DNA of 64,000 nucleotides from Pseudomonas sp. TH15 (GTDB lineage: Bacteria; Pseudomonadota; Gammaproteobacteria; Pseudomonadales; Pseudomonadaceae). The notes beneath the pieces were generated by a model, which did not search any database, was not told where the DNA came from, and was given only the letters and a program-made list of their open reading frames with translations. The translations under genes were made by a program, and so were the position numbers. Of the stretch, positions 28,187 to 37,440 are shown piece after piece. The stretch is from NCBI RefSeq assembly GCF_016651105.1, contig NZ_JAEKEL010000001.1, positions 5,012,001 to 5,076,000 of the forward strand. Direction: 5' to 3'. The number at the start of each line of letters is the position of its first letter. The first letter of the stretch is position 1.

Positions 28187-28263
28187 TGGGGTGGACGAAG
28201 GGGATCGAACCCTCGACAACGGGAGTCACAATCCCGTGCTCTACCAACTGAGCTACGCCCACC
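28187..28263 (-). tRNA. tRNA-His(GTG), first copy
   Basis: The sequence is identical over the mature tRNA to the copy at 27893-27969, including G(-1), anticodon GTG and encoded CCA. Confidence 0.96.
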
Positions 28264-28294
28264 ATATTGCGCTACTTGTGCCAAAGCTGCCTAA

Positions 28295-28371
28295 TGGCGC
28301 ACCCGGCAGGACTCGAACCTGCGACCATCCGCTTAGAAGGCGGATGCTCTATCCAGCTGAGCTACGGGCGC
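28295..28371 (-). tRNA. tRNA-Arg(TCT)
   Basis: GCGCCCGTAGCTCAGCTGG... with anticodon loop CTTCTAA (anticodon TCT, reading AGA), T-arm GGTTCGAGTCC and encoded CCA. It is the first gene of the tRNA operon. Confidence 0.96.
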
Positions 28372-28487
28372 CTTATTAATCTGTACTCTTGGAGGACTAC
28401 AAACTAAGTGCTTCCAGTCTTGCAGAACCGTAATCCCGCTCGACCTTCTCATCCAGTGCTAGGCTGTGCCCGACAAGTGCGACGAAT

Positions 28488-28514
28488 AGTATAGAGCGCC
28501 CCAAAGGCAGTCAA
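28488..28514 (-). promoter_or_regulatory. Probable promoter of the tRNA operon
   Basis: On the minus strand TTGACT (28514-28509) and TATACT (28493-28488) are 15 bases apart, about 115 bp before tRNA-Arg. The hexamers are good but the spacing is short. Confidence 0.45.
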
Positions 28515-28645
28515 ATCCTTTTTAAAAAAAATTCATTTAATTAAAGGGCTTAGAGGAATTTGCAGACCAAGCGCCTTTGCCCTCACCTCTTGGCATGCGA
28601 GAATGCGCTCTCTTTTTTTCCCCTCTCGATGGTTAACCACGCGCA

Positions 28646-29500
28646 ATGACTGCACAACTAATCGACGGCAAATCGATCGCCGCCAGCCTGCGCCAGCAGA
28701 TCGCCAAACGAGTTGCCGAACGTCGCCAGCAAGGCCTGCGCACCCCCGGCCTCGCGGTGATCCTGGTCGGCAGCGATCCTGCCTCTCAGGTTTATGTCTC
28801 GCACAAGCGTAAAGACTGTGAAGAGGTCGGCTTCCTTTCCCAGGCTTACGACCTGCCTTCTGAAACCACTCAAGAAGCACTGACCGATCTGATCGATCGC
28901 CTGAACGACGACCCGGCAATTGACGGCGTTCTGCTTCAACTTCCTTTACCTGCCCACCTGGACGCGTCCAAATTGCTGGAACGCATTCGTCCGGATAAAG
29001 ACGTCGACGGTTTTCACCCTTATAACGTCGGTCGCCTGGCTCAACGCATTCCGCTGCTGCGCCCCTGCACCCCTAAAGGCATCATGGCCCTGCTGGAAAG
29101 CACCGGTGTGGATCTTTACGGGATGGACGCAGTGATTGTCGGTGCCTCCAACATTGTTGGTCGTCCAATGGCGATGGAACTGCTGCTGGCGGGCTGCACC
29201 GTCACCGTCACCCACCGCTTCACCAAGGATCTGGCAGGCCACGTCGGCCGCGCCGATCTGGTCGTGGTTGCTGCCGGCAAGCCGGGCCTGGTCAAGGGTG
29301 AGTGGATCAAGGAAGGCGCGATCGTGATCGACGTCGGCATCAACCGTCAGGAAGACGGCAAACTGGTCGGTGACGTAATCTACGAAACCGCCCTGCCCCG
29401 CGCCGGCTGGATCACCCCGGTACCGGGTGGCGTCGGCCCGATGACACGTGCCTGCCTGTTGGAAAACACTCTGTACGCAGCCGAAACCCTGCACGTCTGA
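28646..29500 (+). CDS. folD: Methylenetetrahydrofolate dehydrogenase / methenyl-THF cyclohydrolase
   Basis: This 284-residue bifunctional FolD makes 10-formyl-THF from 5,10-methylene-THF. [14 protein letters not shown] carries the catalytic Lys region, [11 protein letters not shown] the folate-binding motif and [18 protein letters not shown] the NADP-binding loop. [15 protein letters not shown] is the C-terminal signature. It is divergent from the tRNA operon and followed by a strong terminator. Confidence 0.97.
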   Translation: MTAQLIDGKSIAASLRQQIAKRVAERRQQGLRTPGLAVILVGSDPASQVYVSHKRKDCEEVGFLSQAYDLPSETTQEALTDLIDRLNDDPAIDGVLLQLPLPAHLDASKLLERIRPDKDVDGFHPYNVGRLAQRIPLLRPCTPKGIMALLESTGVDLYGMDAVIVGASNIVGRPMAMELLLAGCTVTVTHRFTKDLAGHVGRADLVVVAAGKPGLVKGEWIKEGAIVIDVGINRQEDGKLVGDVIYETALPRAGWITPVPGGVGPMTRACLLENTLYAAETLHV

Positions 29501-29520
29501 AGCGTATTTTCGGCAATACA

Positions 29521-29546
29521 AAAACCCCGCCCTGTGCGGGGTTTTT
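29521..29546 (+). terminator. Intrinsic terminator of folD
   Basis: AAAACCCCGC-CCTGT-GCGGGGTTTTT, 20 bp after the folD stop. Confidence 0.9.
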
Positions 29547-29728
29547 CATATCTGAGAAAAAACTATAACCGTTCGCCGGAAACCCCTCTTTTTACAGGCC
29601 TTTTCACGAGATTTTCAGGTCAATCAAACAACCATCGACAGTTCTTCAGCCATACTCCTAAAATGCGTCGCTTTTTAAGAAATAGCCCGTTACAAAAACG
29701 GCATATCCACCCTTATGAGTTCGCCCGC

Positions 29729-30667
29729 GTGAAAATCCGTCTTTCCATCCTGAGCCTATTTTTTGCATTTACAGGGACTGTTATCACGCCAATGTCCGAT
29801 GCTGCGGAGACCACCGCAGCACCCCGAGACGCCTCACAATTGAAGATTGCTTCCGGCAGCGCTTTGCTGATGGATTTGCAGACCAATAAAATCATTTATT
29901 CCAACAACCCGGACGTGGTTGTACCGATCGCCTCGGTCAGCAAGCTGATGACCGGCCTGGTGGTGGTTGAAGCCCATCAGAACATGGAGGAATACATCAA
30001 CGTCGATATCAGCCACACACCGGAAATGAAAGGTGTGTTCTCCCGGGTCAAGCTCAACAGCGAGCTGCCACGCAAGAAGATGCTGCTGATCGCCCTGATG
30101 TCCTCAGAAAACCGCGCCGCCGCTACCCTCGCCCACCACTACCCGGGCGGTTACGTCGCGTTTATTGCGGCAATGAACGCCAAGGCCAAGGCATTGGGCA
30201 TGAGCAGCACTCACTTCGTCGAACCGACCGGGCTTTCCCCGCGTAACGTCTCGACGGCCCGCGACCTGAGCAAATTGCTGATCGCCGCCCGTAAGTATCC
30301 GTTGCTGACCGAACTGACTACCACCAAGGAAACGACTGTCTCGTTCCGTAAACCCAACTACACCTTGGGCTTCCACAACACCGATCATTTGGTGAACAAG
30401 GCCAACTGGGATATCAAAATCACAAAGACCGGCTTCACCAACGACGCTGGCCACTGCCTGGTATTGGTCACCACCATGGCCAATCGCCCGGTTGCCCTGG
30501 TGATTCTCGATGCGTTCGGCAAGTACACGCACTTTGCCGATGCCACGCGGATCCGTAGCTGGGTCGAAACCGGCAAGAGCGCCAGCGTTCCAGCGGTAGC
30601 TCAGCAATACAAAGCGGAGAAAAACCTCAAGTCGCGCCAGAGCGGCGTGGTTGAAGCCTCGAAGTAG
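29729..30667 (+). CDS. pbpG: D-alanyl-D-alanine endopeptidase (PbpG/PBP7 type)
   Basis: This periplasmic S11-family enzyme is 312 residues long from the GTG at 29729, which begins a proper signal peptide ([16 protein letters not shown]). Earlier in-frame starts run into the folD terminator. The SxxK motif is SVSKLM, the SxN motif is SSENRAA, and the KTG motif is [13 protein letters not shown]. This type cuts DD-crosslinks in murein and helps in cell-wall remodelling. The 8-residue lipid-anchor or PBP5-like C-terminal domain is absent, as expected for PBP7. Confidence 0.9.
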   Translation: MKIRLSILSLFFAFTGTVITPMSDAAETTAAPRDASQLKIASGSALLMDLQTNKIIYSNNPDVVVPIASVSKLMTGLVVVEAHQNMEEYINVDISHTPEMKGVFSRVKLNSELPRKKMLLIALMSSENRAAATLAHHYPGGYVAFIAAMNAKAKALGMSSTHFVEPTGLSPRNVSTARDLSKLLIAARKYPLLTELTTTKETTVSFRKPNYTLGFHNTDHLVNKANWDIKITKTGFTNDAGHCLVLVTTMANRPVALVILDAFGKYTHFADATRIRSWVETGKSASVPAVAQQYKAEKNLKSRQSGVVEASK

Positions 30668-30687
30668 TCCAGCACACCATCGGATAT

Positions 30688-30728
30688 CCCCTCACCTGTG
30701 GCGAGGGGATTTATCCCCGCTCCACAGC
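30688..30728. repeat. Single GGGGATTTATCCCC palindrome
   Basis: CCTGTGGCGAGGGGATTTAT followed by CCCCGCTCCACAG. It is the same element family that makes up the array after ampC. Confidence 0.75.
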
Positions 30729-30797
30729 TAAGTGAATAGTGCCTCTTAACAAGGGGACATCCACTGTCCCAGTGAGAAGTCTCACGACCTGAAAGAC

Positions 30798-31004
30798 TCA
30801 ATCATTCGGCAATGGCATCTGATCATCATCAGGAATGCCATCCCCCTTGCTCGGATCGCGCACAGAATCCGGCGTCAGTACATTCGGCCGCGCCAGCGGA
30901 TCACGCAGCGGACTGTCAGGATCCAGCACCGGATCAACCTCTGTCTCGGGCGTTGTCGGCACACTGTCGGGTTTTTGATCATCAAAGCTTGAATCGGTAC
31001 TCAT
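30798..31004 (-). CDS. Small acidic Asp/Pro-rich protein (68 residues)
   Basis: It begins MSTDSSFDDQKPDS, with GAGGTG five bases before the ATG at 31004. Nearly every third residue is Asp or Pro (VDPVLDPDSPLRDPLARP), so it is probably disordered and soluble. No cysteine, signal peptide or known domain is seen. It lies 12 bp after a similar gene at 31017-31223 and shares the DPDSP element with it. The function is unknown. Confidence 0.65.
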   Translation of the reverse strand: MSTDSSFDDQKPDSVPTTPETEVDPVLDPDSPLRDPLARPNVLTPDSVRDPSKGDGIPDDDQMPLPND

Positions 31005-31016
31005 ACGCACCTCACA

Positions 31017-31223
31017 TCAAGGTTTCAGATTGGCTAACGGGTCATAGGGCTTGGCCGGCTTCTTGTCGTCCTCACCCGGCTTCACGTCTTTGGGTGCTTT
31101 GGCCGGGCCGACGGGATCGACCTGCGGATCATCGAGATCCGGCGAATCCGGATCGAAACCTAAATCGTCGCCCGTAGAGTGTTCGGACGAATGAGGGCCT
31201 TTTGGGGATGGGGAATCTGCCAT
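31017..31223 (-). CDS. Small acidic Asp/Pro/Lys-rich protein (68 residues)
   Basis: It begins MADSPSPKGPHSSEH with a consensus AGGAGG before the ATG at 31223. The body is low-complexity (DDLGFDPDSPDLDDPQVDPVGP) with a lysine-rich C-terminus (PGEDDKKPAKPYDPLANLKP). It is the same length as the next gene and shares DPDSP motifs, suggesting an old tandem duplication. It is probably intrinsically disordered; the role is unknown. Confidence 0.65.
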   Translation of the reverse strand: MADSPSPKGPHSSEHSTGDDLGFDPDSPDLDDPQVDPVGPAKAPKDVKPGEDDKKPAKPYDPLANLKP

Positions 31224-31312
31224 GCTCGCCTCCTGATGCACCCGCGAAATCGGGTTATAGAGGTAAGAGGCCTGCCAGGCACAGACGTGCCCGGCAGATG
31301 ACGAACGGAAAC

Positions 31313-31987
31313 TCAGTGCGCAGCCAACGCCTTCCTGGCCTGAGCAGCTTCGTTTTCCTGACCGGCCTGCGCCAGCTCATCGGCGGCTTTGAGCCAACGC
31401 TGACGGTCGACGGCCGCGGGAATCTGCGACGGTTTCTGTATCAGAATGGCCCAGCCGCCAGCGTCCTTGAAGGACGACTCAAATGAACTGAAGCTCATCA
31501 GCAACCGATGGTTCATCCCCGAACGCAACAACACCGTCTGCTTATGACGGTTGTACCCGGCAAGGATGGCGTACCGCGGCTCGGCCCAGAACGCCGAGCC
31601 TTCGGTGAAACGCACCATCACCGGATAACCGGCCGCGACCTGGGTCAATAGCGCAGGCAGATTGCTGTCGACGGGATAGACCACCATGCCGTACTCGCGG
31701 GCCAGATTCTGCATGTTCTGCTGCAACTGCGCCTCGGCGCCCGGCAAATGCAGGGGCTTTTCGAGCAACCCTGGCGTAATCACGACACCTTGCTGGGACA
31801 GCAGGCTGGCCAGGACTTGTGGCCCGCTTTCATTGGCCTTGCCCCGGTAGAACGTACCGCTGAGCTCCACACGTTCCGGCAGACGCTTGACCTCAGGCGC
31901 CACGCTACCGGCGCAACCCGCCAGCCCGGCCACGCAGCCCATTACCAGTACCGCAGCTCGAATTCGAGAAAATACCCGCACCATCAT
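31313..31987 (-). CDS. C39-peptidase-like lipoprotein lacking catalytic residues
   Basis: This 224-residue lipoprotein has the lipobox VAGLAGC (Cys at about residue 25). Residues ~50-190 follow the C39-like layout seen in pseudomonad lipoproteins (LASLLSQQGV, PLHLPGAEAQLQQNMQNLAREYGM, LPALLTQVAAGYPVMVRF, FESSFKDAGGWAILI), with a C-terminal TPR-like helix pair. The usual Cys-Gly-Pro catalytic start is Ser-Gly-Pro here (NESGPQVLAS), and the expected catalytic His reads Arg-Tyr (EPRYAILAGYN). It is therefore probably a non-catalytic, binding-only member. Start choice: MMVRVF, preceded by AGAGAG. Confidence 0.65.
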   Translation of the reverse strand: MMVRVFSRIRAAVLVMGCVAGLAGCAGSVAPEVKRLPERVELSGTFYRGKANESGPQVLASLLSQQGVVITPGLLEKPLHLPGAEAQLQQNMQNLAREYGMVVYPVDSNLPALLTQVAAGYPVMVRFTEGSAFWAEPRYAILAGYNRHKQTVLLRSGMNHRLLMSFSSFESSFKDAGGWAILIQKPSQIPAAVDRQRWLKAADELAQAGQENEAAQARKALAAH

Positions 31988-32208
31988 CACTCTCTTGTTC
32001 AGACGCCAGGCAACCGTACTCCCGGCTTGGCTGTTGATCATAGGATGCCGCGCCGCAGCGGTATAGCCTTAAGCGGTAGTCGTTTGCTTTCGATAGAGCG
32101 AACGGGTTGGTGACAGGAGACCTTTGGTCAATAGCCTGAAACATGGCAGCGACTAGACTGTCATTTGAATAGCGTGTACGCCCGCAGCAGGGCAAAGAGG
32201 AGGCACCG

Positions 32209-32379
32209 ATGAGCCTGACATTGACAATCGTAATGCTGATATCCGGCTGGCTGACCGTCGCCGCCGCCATGTTGTGGGGAGTACTGCGCATTACCCGACG
32301 TCACTATCATCACCCGGTGCAATCGGCGCCCGCGGCGAAAGCCGACCAACCAGCGACACGTCCCGCCACCGCGCACTAA
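32209..32379 (+). CDS. Small single-span membrane protein (56 residues)
   Basis: It begins MSLTLTIVMLISGWLTVAAA and ends ...ATRPATAH. A strong AAGAGGAGG lies before the ATG. One hydrophobic helix (residues ~3-25) is followed by a basic stretch (RITRRHYHH) and an Ala/Pro tail, so a type I-like inner-membrane topology with a basic cytoplasmic side is likely. A bidirectional terminator follows. The function is unknown. Confidence 0.6.
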   Translation: MSLTLTIVMLISGWLTVAAAMLWGVLRITRRHYHHPVQSAPAAKADQPATRPATAH

Positions 32380-32391
32380 GGACAGCCGAAC

Positions 32392-32440
32392 AAAAACGGC
32401 CGCCTGGGCTCTTTCGAGCACAGGCGGCCGTTTCTTTTTC
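32392..32440. terminator. Bidirectional terminator
   Basis: AACGGCCGCCTG and CAGGCGGCCGTT form a 12-bp stem with A- and T-rich flanks, between the small membrane protein and the convergent terC-like gene. Confidence 0.85.
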
Positions 32441-32448
32441 AGCGCCGG

Positions 32449-33198
32449 TTAAGCTTCAGCAGTCAGTCGCTTCTGCTTTGCCCGCCGGGACATCATGTTC
32501 AGCCCCTCAATCGTTGCCGAGAATGCCATGGCAGCGTAGACGTAGCCTTTCGGTACGTGGGCGCCGAAGCCTTCGGCGATCAGCGTCATGCCGATCATGA
32601 TCAGGAAGCCCAGAGCCAGCATTACCACGGTCGGGTTGTCGTTGATGAACTTGGCCAGCGGGTCAGCAGCCAACAACATCACCAGCACCGACACCACCAC
32701 CGCGATGATCATGATCGGCAAATGCTCAGTCATGCCGACGGCAGTGATGATGCTGTCGATGGAAAACACCATGTCCAGCATCAGGATCTGACCAATCGCC
32801 GCCGCAAAGCCCAGGCTCACGCCAGAGGTGGCCGACTTCGGATCTTCCGGCGCCGGGTCCATGCTGTGATGGATCTCGGTGGTTGCCTTCCACAACAGGA
32901 ACAGGCCACCGGCGATCAGGATGATGTCCTTCCAGGAGAACACCTGGCCGAGGATATCGATAACCGGCTCAGTCAACTGCACGATGAAAGCGATGGTGCT
33001 CAACAGCGCCAGTCGCAGGATCAGTGCCATGCCGATACCGATACGCCGCGCCTTCTGGCGGTGCTGCATCGGCAACTTGTTGGTCAGGATCGAGATGAAA
33101 ATCAGGTTATCGATGCCGAGCACGATCTCCATGACGATCAACGTGGCCAGGGCGACCCAGGCGGTGAGGCTTGCAGCAAGTTCTAAAAGGTATTCCAT
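32449..33198 (-). CDS. TerC/YgdQ family integral membrane protein
   Basis: This 249-residue protein has about seven transmembrane helices. The TerC signature is present: acidic residues within helices ([16 protein letters not shown] and [16 protein letters not shown]) that probably bind metal ions. Family members export manganese or take part in tellurite resistance and in metalation of exported proteins. No ter operon genes are nearby, so a Mn2+-related housekeeping role is more likely. It is preceded on the same strand by a small lipoprotein gene. Confidence 0.88.
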   Translation of the reverse strand: MEYLLELAASLTAWVALATLIVMEIVLGIDNLIFISILTNKLPMQHRQKARRIGIGMALILRLALLSTIAFIVQLTEPVIDILGQVFSWKDIILIAGGLFLLWKATTEIHHSMDPAPEDPKSATSGVSLGFAAAIGQILMLDMVFSIDSIITAVGMTEHLPIMIIAVVVSVLVMLLAADPLAKFINDNPTVVMLALGFLIMIGMTLIAEGFGAHVPKGYVYAAMAFSATIEGLNMMSRRAKQKRLTAEA

Positions 33199-33227
33199 GG
33201 GTCAGTCCTGACTCGTTTTAAGACGGT

Positions 33228-33470
33228 TTAGATTTCCTGGGACGAAGATTCGGTTTTTTCCGACTCTTTCTCCGGTTGTTCTTTCTTGCCAATCAGCCCG
33301 CCGGAGGCATCGCTGATCGCTTGCTCTGCGGCTTTATGCGTATCGTCGATGGCCTGCTTGGCGGTTTCGGCGGCTTTGCCCATCAGTTGCTGGGCACTCT
33401 TTTCTGCCTGGTCGCAACCGGCCAATACCAGTAAAGACGTGATCAACAGCGCCGTAGCGGTAAGTTTCAT
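33228..33470 (-). CDS. Small lipoprotein (80 residues)
   Basis: A signal peptide ends at the lipobox LVLAGC (Cys at residue 19). The mature part is an amphipathic Ala/Lys/Glu-rich helix (KSAQQLMGKAAETAKQAIDDTHKAAEQAI) with a Glu/Ser tail, resembling coiled-coil envelope lipoproteins. It lies 29 bp upstream of the TerC-family gene and is probably co-transcribed. No enzymatic role is expected. Confidence 0.75.
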   Translation of the reverse strand: MKLTATALLITSLLVLAGCDQAEKSAQQLMGKAAETAKQAIDDTHKAAEQAISDASGGLIGKKEQPEKESEKTESSSQEI

Positions 33471-33622
33471 GGGGCTTTCCTCGATAGAACGGACAAGCGC
33501 GAAAAGGCGCGCTGTCGATAGCGAGGCATTCTAGGGAGACAAACACTTCAGGAAAATTCGTATTTTTAGCGGTTATACTTCGGTTTATACGAACTCATAA
33601 CTTCTGGAACTGAACACTTGAT

Positions 33623-33696
33623 GTGTAGGAGCTGCCGAAGGCTGCGATCTTTTGATCTTTTAAAAGCAAAGATCGCAGCCTTCGGCAGCTCCTACG
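33623..33696. repeat. Inverted repeat (GTAGGAGCTGCCGAAGGCTGC family)
   Basis: TGTAGGAGCTGCCGAAGGCT and its inverse form a ~28-bp stem just upstream of the nhaR-like gene. Confidence 0.85.
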
Positions 33697-33711
33697 GGGG
33701 GATGTTGGCAC

Positions 33712-34611
33712 ATGCTGAATTATCGACAGCTGCATTACTTCTGGGTGGTGGCCAAGACTGGCAGCATCGTGCGCGCCTGTGAGCAGCTAAACCTGACGCC
33801 GCAGACCATCAGCGGGCAGATTTCCTTGCTCGAACAAACCTACGGCATCGAATTGTTTCGGCGGGTCGGGCGCAATCTGGAACTCACCGAGGCCGGGCGC
33901 CAGACCTTGCCGTATGCCGAGCAGATGTTCCAGCTCGGTGGAGAGTTGGAGTTGATGCTCCGCGCCCAGCCCAATGAACAACAGATTCTGTTTCGGGTCG
34001 GCGTGGCGGACGTGGTGCCCAAATCCATCGTCTATCGGCTGATCGCGCCAACCATGGAGTTGAGCGAGCCGCTGCGCATCACTTGCCGCGAGGACAAACT
34101 GGAACGTTTGCTCGCCGACCTGGCGATCCAGCGCCTGGACCTGGTGATCTCCGACAGCCCGATGCCTTCGCACCTGGACATCAAGGGCTACAGCCAGAAG
34201 CTCGGGGAATGCGGGATCAGCTTCTTCGGGACTCCAGAACTGGCGGCGCAGTACGGTCAGGACTTCCCCCGTAGCCTGCACGGCGCACCCTTGCTGATTC
34301 CCGGGGCGGAAACAGTGGTGCGCAGTCGTTTGCAACGTTGGTTTGCCGAGCAGCAGATTCAACCGCGTATCGTTGGGGAGTTCGACGACAGCGCGCTGAT
34401 GCAGGCCTTCGGCCAATCCGGCAGCGGGATTTTTATCGGCCCGAGCGTGATTGCCGACGAGGTGAAACGCCAATACGGCGTGGAGTTGATCGGCCAGACC
34501 GACGCGGTCACCGAGTCGTTCTACGCCATTTCGGTGGAGCGCAAGGTCAAGCACCCCGGCATTGTGGCGATTACCGAAGGTGCCCGACGCGAGCTGTTTA
34601 CCGCGTTATGA
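33712..34611 (+). CDS. nhaR: LysR-family activator NhaR-like
   Basis: This 299-residue LysR protein starts MLNYRQLHYFWVVAKTGSIVRAC, a typical NhaR N-terminus, with the HTH LNLTPQTISGQISLLEQTYG. NhaR senses Na+ and activates nhaA in E. coli. No nhaA lies beside it here, so its targets are elsewhere or different. The start is very close (15 bp) to the long inverted repeat. Its stop overlaps the convergent MFS gene by 6 bp. Confidence 0.82.
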   Translation: MLNYRQLHYFWVVAKTGSIVRACEQLNLTPQTISGQISLLEQTYGIELFRRVGRNLELTEAGRQTLPYAEQMFQLGGELELMLRAQPNEQQILFRVGVADVVPKSIVYRLIAPTMELSEPLRITCREDKLERLLADLAIQRLDLVISDSPMPSHLDIKGYSQKLGECGISFFGTPELAAQYGQDFPRSLHGAPLLIPGAETVVRSRLQRWFAEQQIQPRIVGEFDDSALMQAFGQSGSGIFIGPSVIADEVKRQYGVELIGQTDAVTESFYAISVERKVKHPGIVAITEGARRELFTAL

Positions 34612-35769
34612 GGCCTCTGCGCACACTTCGCGCGGCTTGAGTGTCATCAACACCATGGCGAGGAATACCGAGAGCAAAATGAATCCGGCGGCAGCAAAGC
34701 CGAGGAAGCCCAGACCAACAGCGTTGATCACCCGGCCGCCAACCATGGCGCCCAAACCGATCCCCAGGTTGGCCCCGGCAATGTTCAGCGACGCAGCAAA
34801 GGCCGGCGCCTCAGGCGCAGCCTTCATCAAACGCACATGGCTGACCAGGAACAGCGCAGCCTGAGTGATCCCCCAAATGCCCATCGCCGCCGCCAGACCG
34901 AGCGGCGACTGAATGTTCGGCACCAAGGCAATCAGGCCGGCAATCAAGAACGCGCAGAACATCATCGACGCGATCAGCGGATGACGATCCACCGCGCGGC
35001 CGCCCCACCAGTTGCCGATCAACCCCACCGCACCGAAGCCCATCAGGCACCAACCCACCAGCGTGCCGTTGAAACCGGCCAGGCGTTCAAGAATGTCCGC
35101 CAGGTAGGTATAAGCAGTGAACATGCCGGTAAACACCAGGATCGACAGCAGCACATGACCGATCATCAACGGGCTGCGCAGGATTTTGAACTGTGAACGA
35201 AAGCTCACCTGATTCTGATGCAGGATGGTTCTCGGCAAGTAGATATACAGCAGCAAGGCTTTGGCAAACGCGATCACTGCCAAAATGCCGAAGGCGCTGC
35301 GCCAGCCGAATGCATCGGAAATCAGCGTGCCCACCGGAATACCGAACACCATCGCGCAGACAATCCCGAAACCGATCTTGGAAATGGCCCGCCCGGCATG
35401 ATCCGGTCCGGAGATGTCCACCGCTGTCTCACTGGCCAAAGCCCAGAACACCGGCAACCCCAACGCCGGGATTAACCGGGCGAAAGCCATCACCCAGATA
35501 TTCGGCGCTAATGCCGCAACGGTGTTGGCCACGCCGAACATGATCAGAATCGAGATAAACAGCTTGCGCCGCTCGAACCTTGCGAAGTACGCAGTCAGGA
35601 ACGGGCCAAACGCGGCCACGGTGAAGGCGAACAAGGTCACCAGCAATCCCGCCTGGGGAATCGTGACGTCCAGGTCCCGAGCGAGCGCCGGCAACAGGCC
35701 GACGATGATGAACTCTGTGGTCAGCACCGTGAAACCGGCGGCAGACAACAGAAGAATGGGCAGAAGCAT
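34606..35769 (-). CDS. MFS transporter, DHA1 family (AraJ-like)
   Basis: This is a 387-residue, 12-helix major facilitator starting MLLPILLLSAAGFTVLTTEFI, with GGAG before the ATG at 35769. The TEFIIVGLLPALARDLDV and GLLVTLFAFTVAAFGPFLTAYFAR motifs are typical of DHA1 efflux pumps for sugars, arabinose or drugs. The substrate cannot be deduced. It overlaps nhaR convergently by 6 bp. Confidence 0.82.
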   Translation of the reverse strand: MLLPILLLSAAGFTVLTTEFIIVGLLPALARDLDVTIPQAGLLVTLFAFTVAAFGPFLTAYFARFERRKLFISILIMFGVANTVAALAPNIWVMAFARLIPALGLPVFWALASETAVDISGPDHAGRAISKIGFGIVCAMVFGIPVGTLISDAFGWRSAFGILAVIAFAKALLLYIYLPRTILHQNQVSFRSQFKILRSPLMIGHVLLSILVFTGMFTAYTYLADILERLAGFNGTLVGWCLMGFGAVGLIGNWWGGRAVDRHPLIASMMFCAFLIAGLIALVPNIQSPLGLAAAMGIWGITQAALFLVSHVRLMKAAPEAPAFAASLNIAGANLGIGLGAMVGGRVINAVGLGFLGFAAAGFILLSVFLAMVLMTLKPREVCAEAS

Positions 35770-36105
35770 GTGGAACTCCAGAAAAACGACGACGCCAGCG
35801 ACAGCCTGAAGGCCCACTGGCGGATTTGAAAATGAGGATGGTGAATCTTATCAGAGTGTTTCCGACAGCGGTGGCTCAGCTCGGACATATCCGCTTAAAC
35901 AACCGGGCGGCAGATCGTCACAGGTCTGAAGGATCAAGACTACCCTGTGATAAAGTCCGCGCCCTGCGATTCGTACACCCTGTTCATCGGCCAGTTTTTT
36001 GGCATTGATGTCGCGTTACCCCCTCGGTTCTTTTCATGTGGCCTGCCCGGCTTGTTGCTGCATGACCCACGGAACCCTGCACCCAAAAAAATCAGAGATA
36101 CCGTT
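35770..36105. other. Intergenic region before sstT
   Basis: This is 336 bp between divergent genes. An in-frame extension of sstT back to 35947 exists but has no ribosome-binding site or membrane-protein character, so it is taken as leader. No repeat or riboswitch was recognised. Confidence 0.5.
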
Positions 36106-37338
36106 ATGAGCGCTTCATCCCCTTCCCTATTGCACCGTTTGAAACGCACCAGCCTGGTCACGCAGATCATCATCGGTTTGATCGCAGGCATTGCCCTGGC
36201 CCTGTTCGCCCCTGAAGTGGCGAAGTCCACCGCGTTCATTGGCAAAGTCTTTGTGTCGGCCCTGAAAGCCGTTGCGCCGATTCTGGTGTTCGTGCTGGTC
36301 ATGGCCTCGATCGCCAACCATAAGCACGGTCAGGAAACCCACATCCGGCCGATTCTGTTTCTGTACTTGCTGGGCACCTTCGCCGCTGCCGTGGTCGCGG
36401 TCGTCGCCAGCACGTTGTTCCCGTCGACGTTGGTCCTGGCGACGCACGATGTTGCGGTGACCGCACCAGGCGGCATCAGTGAAGTCCTGCAAAGTCTGCT
36501 GCTGAGCGTGGTCGACAACCCGGTCAGCGCGCTGATGAATGCCAACTTCATCGGCATTCTGGCGTGGGCGATCGGCATGGGTGTTGCCATTCGCCATGCC
36601 GGTGACACGACCCGCGAGGTACTCGGCGACTTATCCAACGGCGTGACCTTGATCGTGCGCCTGGTAATCCGTTTCGCGCCGCTGGGGATATTCGGGCTGG
36701 TGGCTTCGACCCTGGCCACCTCGGGCTTCGGCGCCTTGATCGGCTACGTGCACCTGCTGGCGGTATTGCTGGGCTGCATGGTGTTTGTGGCGTTGGTGAT
36801 GAACCCGATCATCGTGTTCTGGAAACTGCGCCGCAACCCGTATCCGCTGGTGCTGATGTGCCTGCGGGAAAGCGGCATCACCGCGTTTTTCACCCGCAGT
36901 TCGGCGGCGAACATTCCGGTCAATCTGGAATTGAGCAAACGCCTGGGCCTGCACGAAGACACCTACTCGGTGTCGATCCCGCTCGGCGCGACCATCAACA
37001 TGGCGGGCGCGGCGATCACCATTACTGTGCTGACCCTGGCCGCCGTGCATACGCTGGGGATTGCCGTGGACATTCCGACCGCTATTTTGCTCAGCGTCGT
37101 CGCGGCAATCTGCGCATGTGGCGCCTCGGGTGTGGCGGGCGGTTCGTTGTTGCTGATTCCGCTGGCGTGCAGCCTGTTTGGGATTCCGAGTGAAATCGCC
37201 ATGCAGGTGGTGGCCGTGGGTTTCATCATCGGCGTGCTGCAGGACTCGGCGGAGACGGCGTTGAATTCGTCCACCGATGTGTTGTTCACCGCCGCGGCGT
37301 GTTTGGGTGAAGACGAAAAAGCGCAGCGCACGGCGTGA
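36106..37338 (+). CDS. sstT: Serine/threonine:Na+ symporter SstT
   Basis: This 410-residue DAACS-family transporter starts [21 protein letters not shown], which matches SstT N-termini, with AGAGA upstream. Characteristic segments are [21 protein letters not shown] (the serine-rich re-entrant loop), [21 protein letters not shown] and a hydrophobic series of about eight helices. It brings in L-serine and L-threonine with sodium. A REP doublet and a terminator follow. Confidence 0.9.
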   Translation: MSASSPSLLHRLKRTSLVTQIIIGLIAGIALALFAPEVAKSTAFIGKVFVSALKAVAPILVFVLVMASIANHKHGQETHIRPILFLYLLGTFAAAVVAVVASTLFPSTLVLATHDVAVTAPGGISEVLQSLLLSVVDNPVSALMNANFIGILAWAIGMGVAIRHAGDTTREVLGDLSNGVTLIVRLVIRFAPLGIFGLVASTLATSGFGALIGYVHLLAVLLGCMVFVALVMNPIIVFWKLRRNPYPLVLMCLRESGITAFFTRSSAANIPVNLELSKRLGLHEDTYSVSIPLGATINMAGAAITITVLTLAAVHTLGIAVDIPTAILLSVVAAICACGASGVAGGSLLLIPLACSLFGIPSEIAMQVVAVGFIIGVLQDSAETALNSSTDVLFTAAACLGEDEKAQRTA

Positions 37339-37341
37339 CCC

Positions 37342-37430
37342 TGTAGGAGTGAGCCTGCTCGCGATTGCGGAATGTCAGACAAGTACCCGCTGGCTGACAC
37401 ACCGCGATCGCGAGCAGTCTCGCTCCTGCA
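37342..37430. repeat. REP doublet after sstT
   Basis: GTAGGAGTGAGCCTGCTCGC and the inverse GCGAGCAGTCTCGCTCC flank a spacer with GGCTGACACACCG. Confidence 0.88.
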
Positions 37431-37440
37431 CAAAAGCAAT

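Noticed and set aside
29534-29728. N-terminal extension of the PbpG-type gene
   Set aside because: It overlaps the folD terminator and would put the signal peptide 65 residues inside the protein.
35947-36105. N-terminal extension of SstT
   Set aside because: No ribosome-binding site, not hydrophobic in the SstT manner; the ATG at 36106 matches SstT N-termini.
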